A stretch of DNA of 42,372 bases from the NCBI GenBank assembly GCA_016790695.1, contig JAEUOS010000012.1, positions 1 through 42,372 of the forward strand. The letters run 5' to 3'. The position numbers were made by a program, and so were the translations under genes. Source of the DNA: Burkholderiales bacterium. GTDB taxonomy: Bacteria > Pseudomonadota > Gammaproteobacteria > Burkholderiales > JAEUOS01. Position 1 is the stretch's first letter; every line of letters begins with the position of its first letter. Below the pieces are notes generated by a model. That model was not told the origin of the DNA and did not search any database. It saw only the letters and a list, made by a program, of their open reading frames with translations. This document shows, in pieces, positions 27,156-33,591 of the stretch.

Positions 27156-28358
27156 ATGGAGCAGTTCAAATCAGGTGCCGACGCGCTGTTCATTCTGCTG
27201 GGGGCGATCATGGTGCTGGCCATGCACTCCGGATTTGCCTTCCTCGAGGTGGGAACGGTGCGCCACAAGAACCAGGTCAACGCGCTGGTCAAGATCATGG
27301 TCGATTTCGCGATCTCCACCGTGGCCTATTTCTTTGTCGGCTACAGCGTCGCCTACGGTGTGGGCTTCCTGACCGGTGCCGAGACCCTGGCCCAGAAGAA
27401 CGGCTTCGAGTTGGTCAAGTTCTTCTTCCTGCTGACCTTCGCAGCGGCGATTCCGGCCATCGTCTCCGGCGGCATCGCCGAGCGCGCCCGCTTCGGTCCG
27501 CAACTTCTCGCGACCGCGATCCTGGTCGGGCTTGTCTACCCGTTCTTCGAGGGCATCGCCTGGAACCAGCGTTTCGGCGTGCAGGCCTGGATCAAGGCGG
27601 CTTTCGGCGAGGAGTTTCATGATTTCGCGGGATCCGTCGTGGTCCATGCGGTCGGCGGATGGATCGGGCTCATGGCCGTCATGCAGATGGGGCCGCGCCG
27701 CGGACGCTACAGCCGCGAAGGCGGAATCGCCGCCCATCCGCCGTCCAGCATCCCGTTTCTCGCGCTCGGCGCATGGGTGCTGTCGGTAGGCTGGTTCGGC
27801 TTCAACGTCATGAGTGCGCAGACGCTCGACAAGATCAGCGGCCTGGTCGCCATCAATTCCCTGATGGCGATGGCTGGGGGGACGATCGCGGCCACGCTGG
27901 CCGGGCGCAACGACCCGGGTTTCGTGCACAACGGGCCGCTCGCGGGACTGGTGGCCGTGTGCGCGGGCTCCGACGTCATGCACCCGATCGGCGCGCTGGT
28001 TGTCGGAACGGTCGCCGGCTTCCTGTTCGTGCAAATGTTCACCCTGACGCAGAACCGGTGGAAGCTCGATGACGTGCTGGGCGTGTGGCCACTGCATGGG
28101 CTGTGCGGCGCCTGGGGCGGGATTGCAGCCGGCGTGTTCGGCCAGAAGGCATTCGGCGGGCTGGGCGGCGTGACGCTGATGGCGCAGGTCGCGGGCACCG
28201 CCCTGGGCATCGGCGTGGCCGTGATCGGCGGCTACGTCGTATTCGCCGGCATCCGCGCAGTCGTGGGGCTGCGCCTCGACCCGGAAGACGAGTTCAACGG
28301 CGCCGACCTGTCGATTCACCGCATCCGCGCCAACCCCGAAAGGGAGGCGGGCTGGTGA
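27156..28358 (+). CDS. amtB: Ammonium transporter
   Basis: A 400-aa Amt/Mep/Rh-family channel with about 11 membrane helices and no cleaved signal peptide. The twin pore histidines are in VVVHAVGGWIG and LHGLCGAWGG. The GFAFLEVGTVRHKNQ signature is in the first helices and GPRRGRY is in the loop after the first pore His. It moves ammonium/ammonia across the inner membrane. The start is chosen at 27156 from a GGGAG site (27146-27150); the frame extends upstream to a GTG at 27105 inside the promoter. No glnK lies next to it in the window. The sigma-54 promoter and palindrome upstream imply induction under nitrogen limitation. Confidence 0.95.
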   Translation: MEQFKSGADALFILLGAIMVLAMHSGFAFLEVGTVRHKNQVNALVKIMVDFAISTVAYFFVGYSVAYGVGFLTGAETLAQKNGFELVKFFFLLTFAAAIPAIVSGGIAERARFGPQLLATAILVGLVYPFFEGIAWNQRFGVQAWIKAAFGEEFHDFAGSVVVHAVGGWIGLMAVMQMGPRRGRYSREGGIAAHPPSSIPFLALGAWVLSVGWFGFNVMSAQTLDKISGLVAINSLMAMAGGTIAATLAGRNDPGFVHNGPLAGLVAVCAGSDVMHPIGALVVGTVAGFLFVQMFTLTQNRWKLDDVLGVWPLHGLCGAWGGIAAGVFGQKAFGGLGGVTLMAQVAGTALGIGVAVIGGYVVFAGIRAVVGLRLDPEDEFNGADLSIHRIRANPEREAGW

Positions 28359-28371
28359 CACGTGCCGGTCG

Positions 28372-28395
28372 CGCCGGCCGCCGCAGCGGCCGGCG
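28372..28395. terminator. Hairpin between convergent amtB and permease genes
   Basis: CGCCGGCCGC (28372-28381) pairs perfectly with GCGGCCGGCG (28386-28395) around a 4-nt loop. It lies in the 64-bp gap between the two convergent stops. No T-run follows on either strand, so any termination would be inefficient or Rho-assisted. Confidence 0.45.
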
Positions 28396-28422
28396 ACGAC
28401 CGGACGCGGATGTCCGGATGTC

Positions 28423-29754
28423 TCAGCTGCGGCGCGATGGCCTGCCGAGGAACAGCGATACCACCGCTCCCACCGCGAGCAGGCCGAGCCCGAACATCGC
28501 CCCGGTCTTCACGTAGGCGAGACTCGAGTACAGGAGCCAGGCGCAGGCGCAGCAGAACAGGGCCGGGAGTACCGGATACAGGGGCACGCGGAACGGCCGC
28601 TCCGCGTCGGGATACCTGGCGCGCAGCACGAACACCGACAGTCCGGCAAGCAGGAAGAAGAACCAGAACACCGGCGCCGTGTAGTCGACCATGGTCTCGA
28701 AGCCTTTGCGGGTCATCGTGCCGAGGATGATCAGGGCGATCGCGATGGTCATCTGCACCAGCAGGGCGTGGCGCGGCGTGCTGCCCTGCGCGCTCCACGA
28801 GCCGAGAAAGCGCAGCGCCGGCCAGTCACGTCCGGCGGCATAGCTCGACCGCGCGCCGACGATCAGCGTCGAGTTGATCGACGTCAGGGTGGCAATCGCG
28901 ACGATGACGCTGATCGCGCGCGCGCCCCAGTCGCCGAATGCCGCCTTGAGGACATCCGCGGCGACGGCGTTGGACTTGGCCATGCCGGCCTGCCCGAGCG
29001 CGTTCAGATACGCCAGGTTGACCAGCAGGTAGATGGCGGTGACGACCAGGATGCTGATGATCAGCGCGCGCGCGATGCCGCGCTTGTCGGAGGACATCTC
29101 GGCCGACACGTAGGCCACTTCGTTCCAGCCGCCGAACGTCAGGAGCACCATCACCATGGCGAATCCGAAGGCAGCGTTGCCGGACACCGCGGGCGCCGGC
29201 GCGGCGGCCGACGGCGTGGCGACGAAGCCGGCGATCGCGACCAGAACCAGGCCGCCGACCTCCAGGACGGTCAGCCAGTTCTGCGTCGTGCTCGAAGCCC
29301 GCGTGCTGATCCAGTGGATCGCGGACAGGACGATCACCACCAGGCAGGCATAGAACGGCGACGAGTACGGACCGATCGGAAACAGCTGCGCGCAATAGTC
29401 GCCGAAGACGAAGGCCAGCAATGCGATCGAGCCGGTGGTGATCACCGTCGCGCGTGCCCAGGCGAACAGGAAGGCGAAGCGGCGCCCGTACGCTAGGTTG
29501 AGGAAGTGATAGTCGCCTCCCGCACTGGGAAAGGTCGACGCCAGTTCTGCGTAGGTCAGGGCGCCGATCATGGTGATGGCACCGCCCAGGATCCAGGCGA
29601 AGATCAGCATCGCCTCGCTGCTGGTGGCACCCGCGACCAGCGAGGGCGCCTTGAAGATGCCGGCGCCGACAACCACGCCGACGGCCAGCATGACCACGTC
29701 CTTGACCGAAAGCACGCGCGCGGGCGTGCCGGCTGCGCCGGTGTGCTCGCTCAT
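28423..29754 (-). CDS. APC-superfamily amino acid permease
   Basis: A 443-aa inner-membrane transporter with 12 hydrophobic segments. The first helix carries VVVGAGIFKAPSLVAG, the GxG(I/V)F substrate-carboxylate-binding motif of the APC/LAT branch. FPSAGGDYHFLNLAYGRRFAF and TFGGWNEVAYVSAEM are further family signatures. The substrate is not predictable. The start is placed at MSEHTGAAG (29754), 7 bp after the upstream methyltransferase stop; the longer frame to 29826 would run into that gene. It ends a minus-strand unit with the two exported methyltransferases. Confidence 0.9.
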   Translation of the reverse strand: MSEHTGAAGTPARVLSVKDVVMLAVGVVVGAGIFKAPSLVAGATSSEAMLIFAWILGGAITMIGALTYAELASTFPSAGGDYHFLNLAYGRRFAFLFAWARATVITTGSIALLAFVFGDYCAQLFPIGPYSSPFYACLVVIVLSAIHWISTRASSTTQNWLTVLEVGGLVLVAIAGFVATPSAAAPAPAVSGNAAFGFAMVMVLLTFGGWNEVAYVSAEMSSDKRGIARALIISILVVTAIYLLVNLAYLNALGQAGMAKSNAVAADVLKAAFGDWGARAISVIVAIATLTSINSTLIVGARSSYAAGRDWPALRFLGSWSAQGSTPRHALLVQMTIAIALIILGTMTRKGFETMVDYTAPVFWFFFLLAGLSVFVLRARYPDAERPFRVPLYPVLPALFCCACAWLLYSSLAYVKTGAMFGLGLLAVGAVVSLFLGRPSRRS

Positions 29755-29761
29755 GCGGACC

Positions 29762-30634
29762 TCAGTCGCCGGTGCGGCGTGCGCTGAACAGCACCGGGGC
29801 AGTGCCGGCGGTGCGCATCTCGCCACTGATCGTGTTGCCGCTCACCGTGCCGGCCACCTCGCGCAGCCGACCCTGGCCATCGATGAAGGAAAAGCGGATC
29901 CGTTCGCCCCACAGCGCCGCCTCGCGCAGACCGTAGGTGATCTCGCCCGGCCCCGCGGACCCGGAAATGCGCTGGTACTCCTGCTTGAACGCGAACGTGA
30001 ACGCCGGCGTGCCGGCGACGGGATCCATCGCCCAGCGGCCTTCGACCCGCGCCGGCACGATCCACATGTACGCCATGCGACCGGACAGGTCGGACGTGTC
30101 GTCGGGCGACCAGTCACCCATGTTGAACTGGTGCGACACCACGCGTGTGCCGGGCTTCATCTTGAGGATGATCGGCCGCATGTCCAGGTTGATGTTCGGG
30201 AGCAGGTACATCGTGAGCACGTTCGCATTGGAGAAGTCGCTCTTGTAGATGTCCGCCTGGACAAACGTTGCGCGCTGCCCGACGCCGGCCTTTTCGGCCT
30301 CGCGGCGCGACAGGGCGACCATGTCCGGATTGAATTCGAGGCCGTAGCTGCGGGCCTTGAAGTCGCGCGCCGCCGCGATTGCGATGCGGCCGTCGCCCGA
30401 TCCGAGGTCGATCACGGTATCCTGCGGCGTCACCTGCGCCATGCGCAGCATGCGCTCGACCAGCATCGGCGGAGTGGGCACCCAGATCACGTCCTTGCCT
30501 GCCTGGCCGACCACCGGCTCGAACGTGCTTGCGCCGGCCGTCTGCGCGTGAACCGGGACGAATGCGCACGCGGCCGCCACCAGGCAGGCGGCGGGAATGC
30601 CGGAAACGAGCTTGGAAAGTCGAGGGCTGCGCAT
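29762..30634 (-). CDS. Secreted-type class I SAM methyltransferase with extra C-terminal domain
   Basis: A 290-aa protein. Residues 1-30 form a Sec-type signal peptide (SKLVSGIPAACLVAAACAFV, cleavage at VHA-QTA). A class I methyltransferase follows: PTPPMLVERML, motif I VIDLGSGDGRIAIAA at 74-88, and MYLLPNINLDMRPIILKMKPGTRVVSHQF. This resembles the FAM173/ATPSCKMT-like lysine methyltransferase group. A C-terminal domain of about 90 residues (200-290) is beta-rich and has no assignment. A methyltransferase outside the cytoplasm would need SAM there, so this localisation is odd. Its start has AAAGGA upstream; it lies 15 bp after the related methyltransferase gene. Confidence 0.8.
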   Translation of the reverse strand: MRSPRLSKLVSGIPAACLVAAACAFVPVHAQTAGASTFEPVVGQAGKDVIWVPTPPMLVERMLRMAQVTPQDTVIDLGSGDGRIAIAAARDFKARSYGLEFNPDMVALSRREAEKAGVGQRATFVQADIYKSDFSNANVLTMYLLPNINLDMRPIILKMKPGTRVVSHQFNMGDWSPDDTSDLSGRMAYMWIVPARVEGRWAMDPVAGTPAFTFAFKQEYQRISGSAGPGEITYGLREAALWGERIRFSFIDGQGRLREVAGTVSGNTISGEMRTAGTAPVLFSARRTGD

Positions 30635-30649
30635 GTGCCGAGGGTCCTT

Positions 30650-31225
30650 TCAGGGGATTTTCCAGAGATGGAGGCTGACGCCGTGCGCCTCGACCGTGCG
30701 GTCGGCGGGCACGCCGCGGATGATAAACCGGTGTGAAACCACGCGCGTGCCGGGCCGCAGCTCGCGGCGCAGCTTCGGCCACAGTCGCGTGTTGAGGTCC
30801 TCGCCGAGGTAGAGCATCACCACGGTTGCTTCGCGGACGTCAAGGTCGAACAGGTCGCCGCGGGTGATCCGCACGCGGTCGGCCACCCCGGCCTGCCGTG
30901 CCGCCACGCGTGCGCGGTCGACCAGGTCGATGTCGATCTCGACGCCAACGCCGCGCGCACCGCGATCGCGGGCCGCGGAAATGACAATGCGGCCATCGCC
31001 GCAGCCAAGGTCGTACACCACGTCCCTGGGCCCCACGCCGGCAAGGTCGAGCATGGCCAGTACCACGGGGTCCGGCGTGGTGATGAACGGTGCTTCCATC
31101 GCGCCGGCCGGCCGACCTTCACTGTCGACGAGATTGGTTTGCGCGCGCGAACCGGCCTGGGGCAGCATGGCGATGCCACCCCAGACGAGGAGGTTGCGTC
31201 GATTGCGAGCGAAGCGGAAAGTCAA
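30650..31225 (-). CDS. Second exported-type class I SAM methyltransferase
   Basis: A protein of about 191 aa related to its downstream neighbour: FITTPDPVVLAMLDLAG, motif I VVYDLGCGDGRIVISAA, LYLGEDLNTRLWPKLRRELRPGTRVVSHRF. It lacks the neighbour's C-terminal domain. The start is uncertain. The TTG at 31225 gives (M)TFRFARNRRNLLVWGGIAMLP followed by AGSRA-QTN, a twin-arginine-like or Sec signal peptide; a GTG at 31264 and an ATG at 31168 are alternatives, the latter cutting the signal. The frame runs open to 31546 but passes through a terminator and another gene, so that extension is rejected. The family includes protein lysine methyltransferases. Confidence 0.75.
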   Translation of the reverse strand: MTFRFARNRRNLLVWGGIAMLPQAGSRAQTNLVDSEGRPAGAMEAPFITTPDPVVLAMLDLAGVGPRDVVYDLGCGDGRIVISAARDRGARGVGVEIDIDLVDRARVAARQAGVADRVRITRGDLFDLDVREATVVMLYLGEDLNTRLWPKLRRELRPGTRVVSHRFIIRGVPADRTVEAHGVSLHLWKIP

Positions 31226-31309
31226 GGCGGCCTGCGTTCGGTTGCTGGGTGTCGGTTGTGCCACAAGCGAGACCGCGATGCGATCGGGCGAAAGCGCGAA
31301 GGATACGAC

Positions 31310-31339
31310 AAAAAAAAGCGCGGCCCCTTGGGGCCGCGC
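31310..31339 (-). terminator. Strong intrinsic terminator of the tiny membrane-protein genes
   Basis: On the minus strand a 10-bp perfect stem (arms 31318-31327 and 31330-31339, GCGCGGCCCC/GGGGCCGCGC) is followed by eight T (31310-31317). It lies 27 nt beyond the stop of the 40-aa ORF and upstream of the methyltransferase gene, separating the two units. Confidence 0.9.
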
Positions 31340-31365
31340 CGTGTCGGTTCGATTGCCTGACGGAA

Positions 31366-31488
31366 TCAGCGTTGGTGCTCGGCGCCGGTTCCCCGAAACT
31401 GTACCGCCTGTCTGGCCAGCCATGCGGCGCACAACCAGACGGCGCTCAGGACGAGGGCGCCGCCGACATAGATCAATTGAGGGATCAT
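31366..31488 (-). CDS. Tiny membrane protein, 40 aa
   Basis: A 40-residue ORF, MIPQLIYVGGALVLSAVWLC and on to a basic, polar tail (RQAVQFRGTGAEHQR). One membrane helix spans about residues 5-25, with the charged C-terminus probably cytoplasmic. GGAG lies 8 nt before the ATG (31497-31500 on the plus-strand numbering). The stop is 27 nt before the strong minus-strand terminator, and another tiny membrane ORF lies 41 bp upstream. I do not recognise the family. Such proteins are often accessory subunits of membrane enzymes or transporters; no partner is identified. Confidence 0.65.
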   Translation of the reverse strand: MIPQLIYVGGALVLSAVWLCAAWLARQAVQFRGTGAEHQR

Positions 31489-31529
31489 CTGGGCATCTCC
31501 AATGGGTTCGAACGGTGACGCGGTGCGAC

Positions 31530-31622
31530 TCAGCGCGGCGTGGCACCCTCGATCGCGAGGGCCAGGAAGATGACCACCGCGCTTGCGGCGATCAGGCTTT
31601 GCAGTGCGGAAACGAGGTCCAT
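31530..31622 (-). CDS. Tiny membrane protein, 30 aa
   Basis: A 30-residue ORF beginning MDLVSALQSLIAASAVVIFL and ending ALAIEGATPR: a single hydrophobic helix with an acidic residue after it. GGGAG lies 7 nt upstream of the ATG (plus-strand positions 31630-31634). An in-frame ATG at 31658 would give a 42-aa form with a basic N-terminus (MARRAPPIRELF) but has no ribosome-binding site and overlaps an AT-rich promoter-like stretch. It is arranged head-to-tail with the 40-aa ORF and divergent from the LysR gene, which may regulate it. It resembles KdpF/CydX-type microproteins only in size and topology. Confidence 0.6.
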   Translation of the reverse strand: MDLVSALQSLIAASAVVIFLALAIEGATPR

Positions 31623-31690
31623 GAACAACTCCCGGATCGGTGGGGCGCGTCGCGCCATGATGCGGTGCAATATATCAATCAACTACTTTG

Positions 31691-31742
31691 GAATAAATGG
31701 ATGTATATTGAATAGATAATTTAAGAATAGTGAATAAATGGA
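31691..31742. repeat. Direct repeat GAATAAATGGA flanking the lysR promoter
   Basis: Two identical 11-bp copies at 31691-31701 and 31732-31742, 41 bp apart (about four helical turns). The second contains the LysR start codon. The interval 31660-31740 is strikingly AT-rich compared with the surroundings and holds several TATATT/GATAAT-like boxes on both strands. It may be a regulator binding region shared by the divergent genes. Confidence 0.5.
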
Positions 31743-32676
31743 CAAGCTGCGGGCGATGGAGATCTTTGCCAAGGTGGCGGAGCAGGGCAGCTTCGTCCGA
31801 GCGGCAGACCGCCTCGGTCTATCCCCGGCGGCCGTCACGGCCGCGGTCAAGAATCTCGAGGCGCATCTGGGGGTGCAATTGTTCACCCGTACCACCCGCA
31901 AGGTCAGCCTCACCGTCGACGGCGGCGCGTACCTCGAGCATTGCACCGCCATCCTGTCGAACATCGACGACATCGAGGGGGCGCTCCGGCGCACGCGCAG
32001 CGAGCCGGAAGGGCGTTTGCGGGTTGCGTTGCCTACCGGCCTCGGTCATCTGTACGTGTCGCCCGGGCTGCCTGCCTTCTGTGCCCGCTTTCCCAAGGTG
32101 ACTGTGATCATGACGCTGGGCGACCGCTTCGGCGATTTCATCGAGGAGGACGTCGACGTGATCCTCCGCGTCGGCGAGCCGCAGGAACCCTCCATGGTGG
32201 CACGACACCTCTACGACGCACGCTTCGTCACCTGCGCCTCACCGGCGTACCTGGCGCGACACGGCGTGCCGGACTCGCCCGATGCGCTGGCAGGCCACAA
32301 CTGCCTCGGTTACTTTTCGCCGGTGCTCGCCCGCGCGGCGCCGTGGCGGTTTTCCCGCGACGGCGTGGACCGGACGCACGAGCCCGAAGGACGGCTCCAC
32401 CTCAACAATCCGGAGGTGCTGGTCGACATGGCGATCGCCGGCGTGGGAATCATTCAGCTGCTCGAAACCGGCGTCGCGCATGCGCTCCGCGACGGGCGAC
32501 TGGTGCCGCTCCTTCCGGAATGGCAGGCGGCGTCGCTGCCCGTTTCAGTGATGTACTGGCCGAGCCGCCATCTATCGGCGCGCGTGCGGGTGTTCGTCGA
32601 CTTCCTGGCCGAGTTGTTCGCGCGTCAGTTGCCTCACCTGCAGGCCGTGCGGCCGTCCTACGGGCGCGGCGGATAG
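31738..32676 (+). CDS. LysR-family transcriptional regulator
   Basis: A 312-aa LTTR. The N-terminal winged helix-turn-helix occupies residues 1-60 (MDKLRAMEIFAKVAEQGSFV, AVTAAVKNLEAHLGVQLFTR), followed by the linker helix and the periplasmic-binding-protein-like effector domain (RLRVALPTGLGHLYVSPGLP...). The subgroup resembles CrgA/DsdC-like regulators with the YLEHCTAIL linker. It is divergent from the tiny membrane-protein genes across an 80-bp AT-rich region, so these are the likely targets along with its own gene. No Shine-Dalgarno precedes the ATG. The stop overlaps that of the convergent Nudix gene by 19 bp. Confidence 0.92.
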   Translation: MDKLRAMEIFAKVAEQGSFVRAADRLGLSPAAVTAAVKNLEAHLGVQLFTRTTRKVSLTVDGGAYLEHCTAILSNIDDIEGALRRTRSEPEGRLRVALPTGLGHLYVSPGLPAFCARFPKVTVIMTLGDRFGDFIEEDVDVILRVGEPQEPSMVARHLYDARFVTCASPAYLARHGVPDSPDALAGHNCLGYFSPVLARAAPWRFSRDGVDRTHEPEGRLHLNNPEVLVDMAIAGVGIIQLLETGVAHALRDGRLVPLLPEWQAASLPVSVMYWPSRHLSARVRVFVDFLAELFARQLPHLQAVRPSYGRGG

Positions 32677-33206
32677 TCCAGGGTCCGGTGGTGAAATCCG
32701 ATGGCTCCACGGGCCCGGTCCGCGAAGAACGCCCGCAGGGTTTCGATCACGGTGCGGAAGGACAACTGGTCCCAGGGGATCTCCGGCTCGGCGAACAGCC
32801 TCGTTTCGAGGGACTCGTCGCCCTCCGCGAACTCCAGGTCGACCAGGTCGGCGACGAAATACATGTGGACCTGGTGGACATACGGAACGTCGAGTATCGA
32901 GAACGGGCGCAGATTGGTGACACGCGCCCCGGCTTCCTCGAGCGTTTCCCGGGCCGCGCCGGCGGCAGTGGATTCGCCGTTTTCCATGAATCCTGCCGGC
33001 AGGGTCCAGCAACCGTAGCGCGGCTCGATCGCGCGCCGGCACAGGAGAACGCGGTCCTGCCAGACCGGAATGCAGCCGACGACCAGTTTGGGGTTGTCAT
33101 ATTCGATGTGCCCGCATGTCGAACAGACCGCGCGCTCGCGGCTGTCGCCGGGCGGGACAATCGACTGCGTGCGGGCGCCGCACTGCGCGCAGTGTCGCGG
33201 GTGCAT
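32658..33206 (-). CDS. Zinc-ribbon Nudix hydrolase
   Basis: A 182-aa Nudix protein with an N-terminal zinc ribbon, C6-x2-C9 and C28-x2-C31 (HCAQCGARTQ..., VCSTCGHIEYDNPK), like the C-terminal part of NADH pyrophosphatase (NudC). The Nudix box G72-x5-E78-x7-R86-E87-x2-E90-E91-x-G93 is intact in GFMENGESTAAGAARETLEE. It probably hydrolyses a nucleoside diphosphate derivative; without the NudC SQPWPFPxS signature, NADH specificity is not assured. The start is at MHPRHCAQCG; an ATG at 33239 would add 11 residues before the ribbon. Convergent overlap with the LysR gene. Confidence 0.88.
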   Translation of the reverse strand: MHPRHCAQCGARTQSIVPPGDSRERAVCSTCGHIEYDNPKLVVGCIPVWQDRVLLCRRAIEPRYGCWTLPAGFMENGESTAAGAARETLEEAGARVTNLRPFSILDVPYVHQVHMYFVADLVDLEFAEGDESLETRLFAEPEIPWDQLSFRTVIETLRAFFADRARGAIGFHHRTLDYPPRP

Positions 33207-33591
33207 CCGCCGGGCAGCGAACGGGGAGGTGCGGCTCAAAGCGGGGCGAGGGCGCGGCTTTGCCGGCGCGCCTGGATCAGCGGTGGACGATACGGCGTGC
33301 GGCCGTACGATTTACGGTTGCGGAGCGATTCCAAGCTTTCCATCCCGGCATCTTCCCGATCCCGGCGAAATCCCGGCCCATTCCGACGCGTCTAGTGTAG
33401 TGGAATTTTGCGCCAGATCAATTGTCTTGCGCCGTTGTTCGCCAGTTCGGTGGATGGCCGATGCTGCCATTTCGCTAGAATGCTCAGGCTGCAGGAAAGA
33501 CGGACAGCGCTTCATCCAAGAAAAATGTGGGGGCATCGGCGCAGCCGGCGTGCAGCCTCCGTTCAGCGTGGCTGGGCAACCGAGGTGTGTC
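33207..33591. other. Intergenic region between the Nudix gene and prsT
   Basis: A 385-bp divergent gap. For the minus strand, TTGATC (33416-33421) and TACACT (33394-33399) with a 16-bp spacer form a plausible promoter of the Nudix gene. For the plus strand a TAGAAT box (33476-33481) precedes prsT by 110 bp but has no good -35. GAGG at 33582-33585 is the prsT ribosome-binding site. I find no -24/-12 element here and no supportable small gene. Confidence 0.4.

Noticed and set aside
30650..31546. 298-aa version of the second methyltransferase starting at 31546
   Set aside because: It would run through a strong terminator and two tiny ORFs on the same strand, and its first 107 residues look like non-coding translation.
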